Assembly: GCA_032718475.1 (NCBI GenBank)
Contig: JAUCBJ010004445.1
Coordinates: forward strand, 1-51,767
DNA from: Nemertoderma westbladi
Taxonomy: Eukaryota > Xenacoelomorpha > Nemertodermatida > Nemertodermatidae
Direction of reading: 5' to 3'
DNA length: 51,767 bases
A model generated the notes under the pieces. The model made no database searches. It worked only from the letters and a program-made list of their open reading frames with translations, and had not been told where the DNA came from. The translations under genes and the position numbers were made by a program. Below, piece by piece: positions 34,094 through 44,322 of this stretch (its first letter is position 1; the number at the start of each line of letters is the position of its first letter).

Positions 34094-34624
34094 GCAAACT
34101 CAACTCAAACTTTGGGTTAAACATTGCAAACTCAACTCAAACTTTGGGTTAAACATTGCAAACTCAACTCAAACTTTGGGTTAAACATTGCAAACTCAAC
34201 TCAAACTTTGGGTTAAACATTGCGAACTCAACTCAAACTTTGGGTTAAACATTGCAAACTCAACTCAAACTTTGGGTTAAACATTGCAAACTCAACTCAA
34301 ACTGTGGGTTAAACATTGCAAACTCAACTCAAACTTTGGGTTAAACATTGCAAACTCAACTCAAACTGTGGGTTAAACATTGCAAACTCAACTCAAACTG
34401 TGGGTTAAACATTGCAAACTCAACTCAAACTTTGGGCTAAACATTGCGAACTCAACTCAAACTGTGGGTTAAACATTGCGAACTCAACTCAAACTTTGGG
34501 TTAAACATTGCAAACTCAACTCAAACTTTGGGCTAAACATTGCGAACTCAACTCAAACTGTGGGTTAAACATTGCGAACTCAACTCAAACTTTGGGTTAA
34601 ACATTGCGAACTCAACTCAAACAG
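34094..34624. repeat. 32-bp tandem array in the SLC37A4-like 3' UTR (~16.5 copies)
   Basis: The unit is CAAACTCAACTCAAACTTTG + GGTTAAACATTG, with CTTTGGG or CTGTGGG, GGTTAA or GGCTAA, and GCAAAC or GCGAAC variants. On the minus strand it begins within five bases of the TAG stop, so it would be transcribed as the start of the 3' UTR. Confidence 0.95.
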
Positions 34625-34625
34625 A

Positions 34626-34795
34626 CTAACTCTGCTTAGCCTTGACTGCCTGTCCAATACGATTGTCCAATGTGTTGGCCAAGATAGCTATAGGAATGGT
34701 CACCAAGATAGCTAATTCTAGAACAAAGAATGCCCCAGTCCAACCATGGTACTTCGCAACCATGGCAACAGGAAGACCTGCCATAAATCCACCAC
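34626..34795 (-). CDS. SLC37A4: SLC37A4-like terminal exon
   Basis: 170 nt: 2 nt + 55 codons + TAG (34626-34628). Contains the last transmembrane helix and the tail DNRIGQAVKAKQS. The family usually ends in a short Lys-rich ER tail; this one ends KAKQS. Confidence 0.88.
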
Positions 34796-35132
34796 CTGCA
34801 ACAATAACAAGTAATGTAATGTAAGTCTAAATAGAAAGTTGGGTAGAAATTCTCGTTTCAGTTTCAGAAAGTAAATACGTATTTGAACATAAAATTAATT
34901 TATCGGATTTTAACCAAAAAACGTGAAACAAGTAGATTATGGCAGATACCGATAAATAACTCCATTGACTCACTATTTGCTTGAGTTACTTACAGTTAGC
35001 CGCGAGGGCTATTATTGCGTGAATGGAACCACTAATGTTTGGTGGGGAACATTCTGTTCCTAGAATCCCAAGGATACATATAGAGGCGTATGTTGTGAAT
35101 CCGATTGCACCGGATATAAGAAGCAGCAACGG
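34626..35132 (-). CDS. SLC37A4: Glucose-6-phosphate/phosphate translocase, last two exons
   Basis: SLC37A4 proteins are major-facilitator antiporters of the endoplasmic reticulum that bring glucose-6-phosphate into the lumen in exchange for phosphate. Exon 35132-34994 (139 nt, phase 0 to 1) encodes a membrane segment (LLLLISGAIGFTTYASICIL) and then CSPPNISGSIHAIIALAAN. Exon 34795-34626 (170 nt) continues CGGFMAGLPVAMVAKYHGW, a last hydrophobic helix (AFFVLELAILVTIPIAILAN), a short basic tail and TAG. The family signature at this place is APPNLCGTSHAIVALMANVG followed by GFLAGLPFSTIAKHYSW, so the match is clear. Borders are TTTGTAG|CC, AACT|GTAAGT and TTGCAG|GT. These are about the last 102 of ~430 residues; earlier exons are not seen up to 51767 and presumably lie beyond. 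The gene is convergent with ACMSD. Confidence 0.88.
34994..35132 (-). CDS. SLC37A4: SLC37A4-like penultimate exon
   Basis: 139 nt: 46 codons + 1 nt, acceptor ATTTGTAG|CCG, donor GCTAACT|GTAAGT. The conserved SPPNISGSIHAI loop-helix is near the end. Confidence 0.88.
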
Positions 35133-35419
35133 CTACAAATGGATAATAATACATGAGATAACAATCTACTAACTTGTTTGGTCCGCTATTATTCGGGCAG
35201 GTCGTATTCAAGTATAATTGATTACTACGCAGGGAGGATGCCACTTTATTACAGCAAATAAATTGGCAATGTTGTTATTCATGAAAGAATTAATATATTC
35301 CAGAAAAAGTTACATAGATAATAATTTTAGTGAGTTTCTTTAATATCAATATATCTGTAAACTACCACAATTATTATAGGTCAATGACTAATAATGGGGC
35401 GAATAGAGAACTTATCAAT
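35133..35419. other. SLC37A4-like intron, no feature supported
   Basis: No further exon of the transporter recognised here. Confidence 0.4.
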
Positions 35420-35578
35420 GTGTGAGCTGAAAAAGTTAGTGAAATAAAGTTGTGTGAGCTGAAAAAGTTAGTGAAATAAAGTTGTGTGAGCTGAAAAAGT
35501 AGTGAAATAAAGTTGTGTGAGCTGAAAAAGTTAGTGAAATAAAGTTGTGTGAGCTGAAAAAGTTAGTGAAATAAAGTT
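35420..35578. repeat. 32-bp tandem repeat, five copies
   Basis: GTGTGAGCTGAAAAAGTTAG + TGAAATAAAGTT five times; one copy lacks a T (AAAGTAGTG). Nearly perfect, so recent. Confidence 0.95.
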
Positions 35579-35680
35579 TAATTTTGAAAATTTACTCCTC
35601 TTCCGGAAAGTGAAATTAATTCACTAATTTTTAGAAATATTAGTGAGAAAAAGCGGATTTTTCAAATAATAACTATTTAT

Positions 35681-35814
35681 TATATTGTGTATAATGTAGG
35701 ACTTTATCTCACGTCGGTCCCGAGTGTTAATATTTACACGAACAGGCGCAGCGAGTGAGTGAAATATTGAAACGAGGGACCGAAGTGAAATAAAGGTACA
35801 TTATACACAATATA
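35681..35814. mobile_element. 134-bp hairpin (palindromic MITE-like)
   Basis: TATATTGTGTATAATGTAGG at 35681 is the inverted copy of GGTACATTATACACAATATA ending at 35814. Inner words CTTTATCTCACGTCGGTCCC and GGGACCGAAGTGAAATAAAG also pair. Arms are about 55 nt with a small loop rich in CAGCGAGTGAG. Confidence 0.8.
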
Positions 35815-36647
35815 CACCATGACCCGTAAAATAGTGTCATTTTCTGATGACACGGACCCCCCCCCCTCCAAATTTTTCTACAAATCTTTATCATATTGCT
35901 TGAAATTTAAAACACAACTAGTTCAACTTACCGTGGTTGTTACCATGAAGCCGGAATTTTCGATTTCGCCTTTAAATTTTTTTTATAAGCGTTTTAAAAA
36001 AGTGTCTTTTGCGAAATTGCACATCTCCTATCATCGCCATTCTTCACATTAACCTCGCTTTATAGATATTATTAAAAAGCTTGCGTTCCAAGTATTCCAA
36101 ATATGTAACAATGTCTGAATTTCGTTGAGAAACAACTGAGAAATAGGCATTCAAAGATTGCAATAATTATTGTTCGCTGAAGGCCATTTATTCTATTTAA
36201 TAAATAGACAAAATTCTGGAACAATTTGTTTATGTATGATTAGCTACGCAATATCGATATTCTATGGGCATACGATTGTTGCCAACCAACTCATAAAATA
36301 AATAACACGTTCCAGAATATTAGTGTATTTATTAAATAGAATAAATGGCCTTCAGCGAACAATAATTCTTGCAATCTTTGAACGCCTATATCTCAGTTGT
36401 TTCTCAACGAAATTCAAACATTGTTACATATTTGGAATCCTTGGAACGCAAGCTTTTTAATAATATCTGCTTATAATATCTTATAATATCTAATGATTCC
36501 GGCTTCATGTTAACAACCACGGTGAGTTGAACTAGTTGTGTTTCAAATTTCAAACAATATGATAAAGATTTGTAGAAAAATTTTTTGGGGGGGGGGGGGA
36601 GCGTGTCATCAGAAAATGACACTATATTACGGGTCATGGTGTAATAT
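35811..36647. mobile_element. Foldback element with ~300-400-bp inverted arms
   Basis: The left arm begins ACACCATGACCCGTAA; the right arm ends TTACGGGTCATGGTGT. A perfect 38-bp inverted pair (36169-36206 against 36323-36360) bounds the centre, and CGTTCCAAG or CTTGGAACG, CTAGTT and GGTTGTTA words pair along the arms. The left arm holds about 110 bp (35955-36065) that the right arm lacks. No transposase. Each arm has a C or G run next to the outer part. Confidence 0.8.
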
Positions 36648-36681
36648 GTTACTTTATTGTTAAATTTCTGGATTAGTTAAC

Positions 36682-39600
36682 AAAGATGTGTAATTTTTTT
36701 TTTTAAGAATCAACTCCCCCAACCGGGGTAAAAGGAAAGTATATTAATAATAATTATATTATATACATTAACATTAAAATCTAGCACAGTAAAAGTGTAA
36801 TTTGTAATTAACTAAATATTAATATTATAATACATTACTTAAAAAGAAGAAAGACCGTTCGTTTAGCCAGATGCTAGTTTGGCCGTAGTTGGGGATGATT
36901 GACAGCTAAAAACATGTAATCGGTCGCTGCAGCACCCTCCGCAAAACCGACAGGTGCAGTCTGTTGTGAGCGTATGGAAGGGTGTTTTATTTTCACACAA
37001 TTTATTGTGAAATCCATGACAGGTAGCGCGGGTTATAACGTGACGGTATTTTTGGCCTGGCGCTCGCCAAGTTGTTGATGTAAACGCCGGGCCATTGGCG
37101 TATCCCTGCGATTCAAAATGAGTATTTCTTTCGTTTCGAAAGGCCCGATACTGTTCTAGAACTTCTGGTTGTAAAATGGTTTGAGGGGAGCGTTCTAGAA
37201 TGTCTTCAACCATCGTATTTCCGCCTATTATGTGTAGTGCAAGCGTTGATGACGCATACTTGTGTAGCCCTAGAACACGTTTAACATATGTTGATTTTAT
37301 TTTATCAAGTTCTTTTAGGTGTTGAAGTTTGAGATGTCTTGAATACGATGAGAATGCATAAAGAACCATAGGGGATATTTTTCCTTGGAATATTGCCATG
37401 GCTGTGGATACTGAAAGTAATTGCAGATGTCGAAAAGAGCCGATAAGTTTGAATGCTTTTAGTTTTTTTGTTTGGATATGGTTAGTGAAGCAGAGACTAG
37501 ATTGGATTGTTAACCCGAGGTATTCGTATTCATTGGAGAGCTTCACCGGTTTTCCATTGTATGTGAAGGTATCGTATTTTGAGAGACGTCCACCTTTTCT
37601 AAATTTAACTATTTTGGTCTTGACGAGGTTGAGTTGCATTCCGTTAGATAGGCACCATTGATGTAGAGTGTCTAAGCTGAGTTGTATAGTGTCCCTATTC
37701 CGTGAATATATTACCAGGTCGTCAGCGAAAAATATGAACTTTATTAAGTGACAGATGTTTCTTAGTGCGGTTGCGAGGTCAGAAATGAATAGAATGAAAA
37801 GTAATGGAGACAGACAGTCACCCTGTAAAACGCCACGCAGTTGTCGTATTGGATCCGATAAACTTAACCCATCGAATATCCTTATGTAGTTGTGAAAAAG
37901 GTCCTTTATTAAGTCGAATGTTTTACCTTTTATCCCTAATATGTTTATTTTGTAGAGTAGTTTGGCACGGCTCACCATATCAAAGGCTTTTTTAAAGTCT
38001 ATAAATAGGGCATAGACTACGCGATCGCTGCGATTACTTGATTGGAGCGCCTCGCTGATGTCGTTTAGAAACTTGTTCAAGGCCTGTAATGTAGACTTTC
38101 CCGGTTGAAAGCCGTATTGTTCGGGTGGGATCACATATGAAAGAAATAATCGTATTCGTTTACTAAGGATGGCTGTGAGGATCTTTAACATTACAGGTTT
38201 AAGTGCTATTCCCCGGTAGTTGTCTGGCTCCGTAATTAAACCTTTCCCTTTGTAAAGGACCTTTATTATACTCTCCCGCCAAATAGTCGGTATTTTACCG
38301 ATATTGATGCAGAGGTTATATATTAGTGATAGATATGCCAGTATTACTGGTAATCCCTTCTTTAAGTGCTCGTAGTAAATTCCATCGATGCCAGACGCTT
38401 TCTTGGTTGAGGCTGCGTTAATTGAGTTAATTATTTCTTCGTTTTCTATTGGGTTATTGTACCACTGTTGAGAATTCCTTTCACTTTCGTTGGTTTCTGG
38501 TATTTCAGGGCAGTTCGGTGGTTTGTTGTCAGTCCCAAGTAAGGATTTGAAGTGGGATTGAAGTACATCGGCTGAAATTGGGGCAATATCTCTGCTTTTC
38601 CTTTCATTAAATATACACCATGGATTAACTTCAGAGTCATTAATTCGTTTCAATAATTTAGCTTCTTCATAGTCCCGTTTTTTACCTTTAACCAAGAGTT
38701 TATATTGGCGGCGGGTGTCCCAAAACAATCTCGAGTTTGCCTCCGTATCACCTCGCTTTTTCATAGCTTCCACTACTTTATATTTCAATGTGCGACAGTC
38801 AGAGTCGAACCAAGGTTTTCCAGACGATCTAAAGTTGTTACGCGGGATGGAGGAGCCGGTTAATGCATCAATTACAGTAGTTGTGGCAAGATTTATGTCA
38901 GTCTGACATTCCAATAGTTCGATAGGGGCCAACGATAGGTGGTGTTGTAGAACCCCTAGGTTTATTTCCCTGTTACACGGAGTTGGCCTCTGGGTTTGCC
39001 CGTTTGTCATGGTTGAGTTGGGTAAATTAATTGTTGTAATGATACGTTGGTGTTTACGTACTGGGTTATTGACTATAGACACAGAGGGTAATTTTCTTGG
39101 GAAAGGTCCAGGGTATTTGACAAAGAATATATCAATTGTACTCTCTCCCTGCGGGGATATGTAAGTCTTGGGCATTTCTTCAATAAATGGAATTCTTAGG
39201 AAGCCCATTTCAGACATGTTTTCCGTGAGCTTCTCGCCACGTACCCCCTTGTCTAACCTGCAGTTGAAGTCGCCTCCAATAATTATAATGTTATTATCCT
39301 GAGTGTGTGTCAGCGCTTCAGTCACATATAGAACTATATCAGCGACTGTTGTTTCCGGCGTGAAGTAGAAAAGTAGGACAAAAGCTGCCATTATCTTTGC
39401 TACAATATAATTTTCCGTTTTTGCAATTAGCGTAGGTTTTAAGTGCGGCCTGATTAACACCATTAGGCCTCCCGATGGTCTCCCATTTGCTGTTTGATGT
39501 GCTGGTTGTACATAGGTGTGGTATCCACTATTATTCACCATTGTATAAGTTACAAAAGTTTCATTTAGGAGCAGAATGTCACTATCCAGAAATAATTCGC

Positions 39601-40470
39601 CTTCAGTCAGATTTTCATTTATGTAATTAAACCCCTCTACATTCCAGAGGGAAATTTTTGTTTTTATGTTTGTAACAGGGAGCCTGAGTGGATAGAGTGA
39701 GATAGAGTCTTTATTTATTGTGGGCGGTGAGTCATTTGTCTGGGGGCCGGGGGGCCGGCACGCAGCTTCTGTATGTCAATCTAATGTTTCCGAAAGGTCT
39801 ATGATCCCAGCGCGCGATGTTCCATCGGGCGGGATGCTACCGGGTTCCAAACGCCGTCCTCTCGGTTTCAAACCCAGAGACTCCCGTTCCGCGCCGGAGA
39901 GTCGGTAATTTCGCACGGTGATACCGGTTTCCCAAATCGTTGGGTCCATTAGGGTTTCTCGGTGTACTTGGTCAGCCGTTACATGAAAGCTTTGGTATGG
40001 GGACTCCGGATGTCTCGGTATTTCGGTTACTTGATCGAAGGGAATATTTTCCGAATTCAGAAAGTTCTCAATGTCGCGGCCCTTGACGCTGGGGTGCAGC
40101 CGACCCACGTGAACATGAGTTTTCCTGGGGGCCGCGGTTTTCGGTTGGTGGCTTGGTAGGATCGCTTGAAGAGTCCCACCCGTCCGTGTTCCGCGGGTTA
40201 TCGGCGTTCCGCGTCGAAGAGGGGGGCCGCCTGTCTGGGCACCGGATATCGCCTGTGTAGGGCCTGCACTGTTTGAGACCGTCTTTGCATCGATTAGATC
40301 CTTGCGGGTGTCAGCGAGCGTACCTGTAACTATGGTGTACATTGAGTTCATACCCATTAAGTTCTCTATTAATAATCTTTCTTCCTCATTTGTAAAACTT
40401 TTCTTCGCCTTTATAGTTCTGAGCATTCCTAGCACCTCATTAACTGCATGTGTAATAAAAGATGTGTAAT
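36682..40470 (-). mobile_element. Non-LTR retrotransposon (LINE) with 13-bp target-site duplication
   Basis: The element occupies 36695-40457, with an 11-nt poly(A) at its 3' end (plus-strand T run 36694-36704). On the plus strand AAAGATGTGTAAT occurs at 36682-36694 and at 40458-40470, as expected of a target-site duplication. It carries an RRM-like ORF1 segment, an APE endonuclease, an RT with FADD, and a C-terminal Cys/His motif. The 3' UTR is about 160 nt. The 5' end falls inside the open frame, so the copy looks 5'-truncated. Clade not settled; endonuclease plus Cys/His tail points to the Jockey/I/CR1 side. Confidence 0.85.
36863..39775 (-). CDS. LINE ORF2: APE endonuclease-reverse transcriptase
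   Basis: The frame is open from just after the TGA at 39778-39776 down to the stop at 36863. The endonuclease starts near 39650 (KISLWNVEGFNYI, then LLLNETF) and continues with GGDFNCRLD and STIDIFFVK. The RT has DNYRGIALKPVMLKIL, PPEQYGFQPGKSTL, ALFIDFKKAFDMVS, LRGVLQGDCLSPLLF, FFADDLVIYS with the catalytic Asp pair, and YEYLGLTIQ. The C-terminus has CRFCGGCC..HVFSC. The first ATG after the TGA (39541) lies inside the endonuclease, so an independent start would lose the NET motif. The protein would reverse-transcribe its own RNA at nicked chromosomal DNA. No stop or frameshift is visible inside the frame. Confidence 0.88.
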   Translation of the reverse strand, partial: HTEAACRPPGPQTNDSPPTINKDSISLYPLRLPVTNIKTKISLWNVEGFNYINENLTEGELFLDSDILLLNETFVTYTMVNNSGYHTYVQPAHQTANGRPSGGLMVLIRPHLKPTLIAKTENYIVAKIMAAFVLLFYFTPETTVADIVLYVTEALTHTQDNNIIIIGGDFNCRLDKGVRGEKLTENMSEMGFLRIPFIEEMPKTYISPQGESTIDIFFVKYPGPFPRKLPSVSIVNNPVRKHQRIITTINLPNSTMTNGQTQRPTPCNREINLGVLQHHLSLAPIELLECQTDINLATTTVIDALTGSSIPRNNFRSSGKPWFDSDCRTLKYKVVEAMKKRGDTEANSRLFWDTRRQYKLLVKGKKRDYEEAKLLKRINDSEVNPWCIFNERKSRDIAPISADVLQSHFKSLLGTDNKPPNCPEIPETNESERNSQQWYNNPIENEEIINSINAASTKKASGIDGIYYEHLKKGLPVILAYLSLIYNLCINIGKIPTIWRESIIKVLYKGKGLITEPDNYRGIALKPVMLKILTAILSKRIRLFLSYVIPPEQYGFQPGKSTLQALNKFLNDISEALQSSNRSDRVVYALFIDFKKAFDMVSRAKLLYKINILGIKGKTFDLIKDLFHNYIRIFDGLSLSDPIRQLRGVLQGDCLSPLLFILFISDLATALRNICHLIKFIFFADDLVIYSRNRDTIQLSLDTLHQWCLSNGMQLNLVKTKIVKFRKGGRLSKYDTFTYNGKPVKLSNEYEYLGLTIQSSLCFTNHIQTKKLKAFKLIGSFRHLQLLSVSTAMAIFQGKISPMVLYAFSSYSRHLKLQHLKELDKIKSTYVKRVLGLHKYASSTLALHIIGGNTMVEDILERSPQTILQPEVLEQYRAFRNERNTHFESQGYANGPAFTSTTWRAPGQKYRHVITRATCHGFHNKLCENKTPFHTLTTDCTCRFCGGCCSDRLHVFSCQSSPTTAKLASG

Positions 40471-40486
40471 AGATAATAGTAGCCAT
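39776..40486 (-). CDS. LINE ORF1-like, RRM-type RNA-binding segment
   Basis: 236 codons ending in TGA, in the same frame as the endonuclease-RT that follows. The first ~70 residues are helical and charged (VLGMLRTIKAKKSFTNEEER). Near residues 125-200 THVHVGRLHPSVKGRDIENF and SFHVTADQVHR fit an RRM-like fold as found in LINE ORF1 proteins. If the 13-bp duplication is real, the ATG at 40486 belongs to flanking DNA and the element's own frame begins at about 40457. Confidence 0.7.
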   Translation of the reverse strand: MATIIYYTSFITHAVNEVLGMLRTIKAKKSFTNEEERLLIENLMGMNSMYTIVTGTLADTRKDLIDAKTVSNSAGPTQAISGAQTGGPPLRRGTPITRGTRTGGTLQAILPSHQPKTAAPRKTHVHVGRLHPSVKGRDIENFLNSENIPFDQVTEIPRHPESPYQSFHVTADQVHRETLMDPTIWETGITVRNYRLSGAERESLGLKPRGRRLEPGSIPPDGTSRAGIIDLSETLD

Positions 40487-41314
40487 TTCTTATATTTTTA
40501 TGTTTTGTTCACGATTTTCGCTATTATATACCAAATTTCTAGAACTATGTTCTAGCAATATAAACCAGCAAACATGTTCTAGAAGAAAAATTTAAAAATA
40601 ACAAAAACTAGCTCCGCTAGAATATGTAATAGAATTATAAAAATAATAGCTAACATGTTTACGAATATACTAGCTAGTATAAAAAAAATACCTTACATTA
40701 GGGTATTTCCTATATTAGGTAACTGCAACGAGAGAAAGCCGCCCCAATATTAGATTATTACAACAACATATCGATTGGGTAAGAAAGTGGAGGAGAGCCA
40801 GCCCGTCTCTTAATTTTTTACTTTATATTACGCGATCAATTTTCACTCATCTCGTCATGAACCCAACATGTATGTAACCTTTTGTTAAATTTGTTGGCTA
40901 TGCGTTTGCGGTTGTTTGGGCGGTGTGTGGTAGGCCTACACTTTTCACACTTAAATATTTTGGTTGTGAAATGTTACAGGGCATAGCGATCTGAGATATT
41001 TCATTTATATTTTATTATGAGAGGAAGAAGAACATACAACGTTATTTACTATATTATATGTAACGAAATAGTTGTTTTCGGGTTTGGAAGCCTCCCCAAA
41101 TAGTTGATATACGATTATATTTAAAATTATTTCCATGGTCATGGTCATTCACCCGTCTTTAGTTAGAAATTTGTTTGCATGAAAGACAGTTTAGTTTGGT
41201 TTTTACTGATTTATTATCTCTTATCTGACTGGGGTAATAATAAAGGATAGGATAAATGGAAGCAAAGTGTGACAGTAACAAATATTTCCCCGTCACCCTA
41301 GCATGTCTTAAGTA
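40487..41314. other. No gene supported
   Basis: AT-rich DNA between the LINE and the 3-kb tandem repeat. GTTCTAGAA- and AGCTAGTATA-like words recur but form no clear array. Confidence 0.4.
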
Positions 41315-41328
41315 TATGATATATCAAA

Positions 41329-41377
41329 GGGGGAAGTTTGGATTCACTGCATAAATGCAGTTCACCAAACTTCCCCC
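41329..41377. repeat. Unit hairpin, copy 1
   Basis: GGGGGAAGTTTGG pairs perfectly with CCAAACTTCCCCC, and CTGCAT with ATGCAG around an AA loop. Two stem positions differ from the later copies in a base-pair-preserving way. Confidence 0.85.
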
Positions 41378-42228
41378 GAATGCACACTGTAACTTCCCCC
41401 TTCCCACAAATATCCACTGTTGAATTAATTTGAAGCGATATAATAAGTACAAAATTGTGCGAGTTTTTAATTGTGTGGTCCATTTGTTATTTGATCTCTA
41501 TTTATTATTTAAAGTGCATATCACACTGGTTTTTAGAATATTATACTATACAACCTTATGTTTTATTAATTTACCCAATCGAAGCCTCATAAGGGCCGGT
41601 TATTTGTACGCATATCCCCTAATGCGCTCAGTAAGGTCTAAACAACATATTAATATGAAAATAAAGTATCTGCAAAGAAAAGAACCCAATACTATATAAT
41701 TTGACCTTATTTAAAAATTTGCACTTTTGCACACTTATTTGTACAAGTGCACTTTAGCAGATCGTAATGGTGGCTCTTATTTAACAAACTTATGTTTATC
41801 CTCTACCGATCTACGATGGTGTATGATCAAGTGTCAGTCGCTAAAAGTGTCAAAAATCCAATTTAATAAATCTCGATATTTGCGATTTTGGACCATATTC
41901 ATGGACATTTTAAGTCACTTTATAGACATAAAAAGTTAAACAAATGTTACGATTATAGTTAGAAATCATTCCAAACTATATTTTAATCCAAAAAATAACA
42001 TTCTACGATGAATAGAACTGGAAATAATAGTGTTTGAAATATCGAAAAAATGTTCACTATTTAAGTGCATTTTGCACAAAGTGCACATAAGTCTTTTCCC
42101 AAGTTGTTTCCTATTTCACACACTACAATCTATCCTCTATCCAATGAAAAAAGTTTCAGATCAAACGGCCCAGTAGAACCGAAGTTATTGATGTTTAAAA
42201 ATAGTCACTCGAAAATTTCAAATTCACT

Positions 42229-42303
42229 TGATCACATAGTCTAGTGGTTATCAATAACGTTAATGAAACCTAAGTTCGCGGGTTCGAAATCCAATATTGA
42301 CCA
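42229..42303 (+). other. tRNA-like segment in 3-kb unit, copy 1
   Basis: A-box-like TAGTCTAGTGG at 42238 and B-box-like GGTTCGAAATC at 42281, 42 nt apart. Short end complementarity (TTGATCA near TTGACCA). Probably a tRNA-derived SINE head carried inside the unit; not a working tRNA. Confidence 0.5.
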
Positions 42304-43491
42304 TTCTTAATTTTTTGCAAAAAAATTACTTTTATTTTTTCACTAAAATCGCTCTAACTTCGGTTCTGGTGGTCCAAATTCAATAAAATTGGTATATTCT
42401 TTGCCGTAATTTTTTTCTTAATCTTTTGAGAAGGGGATATTTTTGGCCCCAAAAAAATTAAAAAAAGGGCCAAAATAACGCGATATTTTTCGACCCTTAA
42501 AATTCGTAATTTTAATTATATATGTTAAGATAAAAGATAGCGGAGTTAATTTGACACTTTTTACAGGTATTTTGGCGCTATACGCTAAATTATAATGGAG
42601 TAGCGATTTGTTAAAAAAAAAAATTTTTCGTCCCTTTTTATAAATATTATATTTCACACGATCGTCTGCCGCTCCAGTTTTATAATACCTCCGGCGCTGT
42701 AATTAACGCTGTTAGATAGATAATTTAACGCAATATAAGTCTGTGTAAACAAATCTCCCGTAAGTTAAGTAGTTTTCGAGCTAGACGATTTCCCGCGAAG
42801 CGAGTTTGAAGCGCGAAATTATAATTTTGGCCCTCATTTTTTTAATATCATCCTTGGAGCAAAACCGATAGCATATTTGAATTCCCCGTATCGATATTGA
42901 CCGCATAGAATGTACCTTAACCAACTAAAGTTAAAAATAAAAAAATATTCGATAAAAACTACTTTACAAATTCTGGCCCTTTTTGGCCCCTATTGCCGAC
43001 ATATTTTTTGTACCCCCATTCGATAGGAACGTAGCCCCAATGGTCTTCTACGAGTTTCATAAAAGAATTAGTGGATTCCTACCCGCGTTGTCGAATTAAA
43101 CATTTCGGAAATAAGTGTTCCAAAAAAGACGGACAAAAACGTACAAATTTACGGCCCCTTTTTCCACCCGAAATTTTAATAAATATCTTACCCCCATTCG
43201 ATACGAAGGTAGTACCACTCTTCCCCTTTCCAACCGCGTTACTTTCGTCCCCGTACGATTAATATTAGCCGAGTTATAGCGGATCCCGCAAAGTCATTTT
43301 GTCCGTTTTTTCAACTTTGACGGACATTTTCGGAAAAAAGGCGTGGTAATCTTTTTTGAAAAAAAAAACGAATTCACTAATTAATCCCTTCTATCGTATC
43401 CCGGCGTCGGCTAAGCAATAACCTAGGGTTTTTTCGAGCCACTGTAGAGCGCCTTTCAAAAAAATTTTAAAATTGTCGAAAAAATGACGGT

Positions 43492-44322
43492 TTTTTATTA
43501 TTATTATTTTTTATTATTTTATTTATTTCAGCATCAAATATTCATATTATATACATTAAATATCAGTGCCATATCTATAAAAACACTAATGGTAGGGAAT
43601 TTCTGCACAATTAGTAAAATGGGTCTAAAAAATGAAACATAGGTGAAATAAAAAGCGTCAAGTTGCACGTGAGTAACACCACCGCTTAAAAGTATCGTAC
43701 ATTGTAGACAATGGTCGGCAAGTGTTACGTACACATATTAAAATAGAATTAGATGACAAATTTACACGAGTATGCAAACTAAAAAGTGATATTCTAAAAA
43801 TCTCTTTAAGAGAGCGGATATTAAAATTTACCAACATTTGACTCGCACTATTAATCTCGTCGGTCTCCTTATTGTATAATTTAATATTAAATAACGACCG
43901 GACAGATTTATTAATGGCAGTGTGCAGTTTGTTAAAACTTGACTGTAAAAAATATACATCAGACCACAACGCACAGCAATAGATTGACGAACAGTAACTG
44001 TTAAACAGTACTTTCTTAACTTTATCAGAACAGTTACTGAAGCGTCTAATCAAGGAATTGGCTCTAGCATAAAAAAGTCTAGTTTGTGCCAATATATCAC
44101 AGTCGTCAGAAAAATCGCTGGAAATAATATGCCCTAAGTATTTAAAACATTCTACATTACTCAACTGTTTACAATCTAGGTTAATGGACGGCGGGCCAAA
44201 TGTACCTTTCCTTAATTTACTACGAAAAAACATACATTTAGATTTCTTTGCGTTGAAGGTCATGCTATTATCCTTAGCAAAGTTTACACAAATATTAACA
44301 AGAGACTGTTTTTGTCCGCCGT
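43492..44322 (-). pseudogene. LINE RT C-terminal fragment inserted in unit copy 1
   Basis: The minus strand reads SLVNICVNFAKDN, MTFNAKKSKCMFF, FKYLGHIISSDFSDDCDI, RLFYARANSLIRRF and VLFNSYCSSIYCCALW, the thumb/C-terminal region of CR1/L2/Jockey-like RTs. The catalytic palm is missing, so it is strongly 5'-truncated. It ends in an (AATAAT)-like A/T-rich tail at 43492-43525. It is absent from copies 2 and 3 of the unit. Confidence 0.8.
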
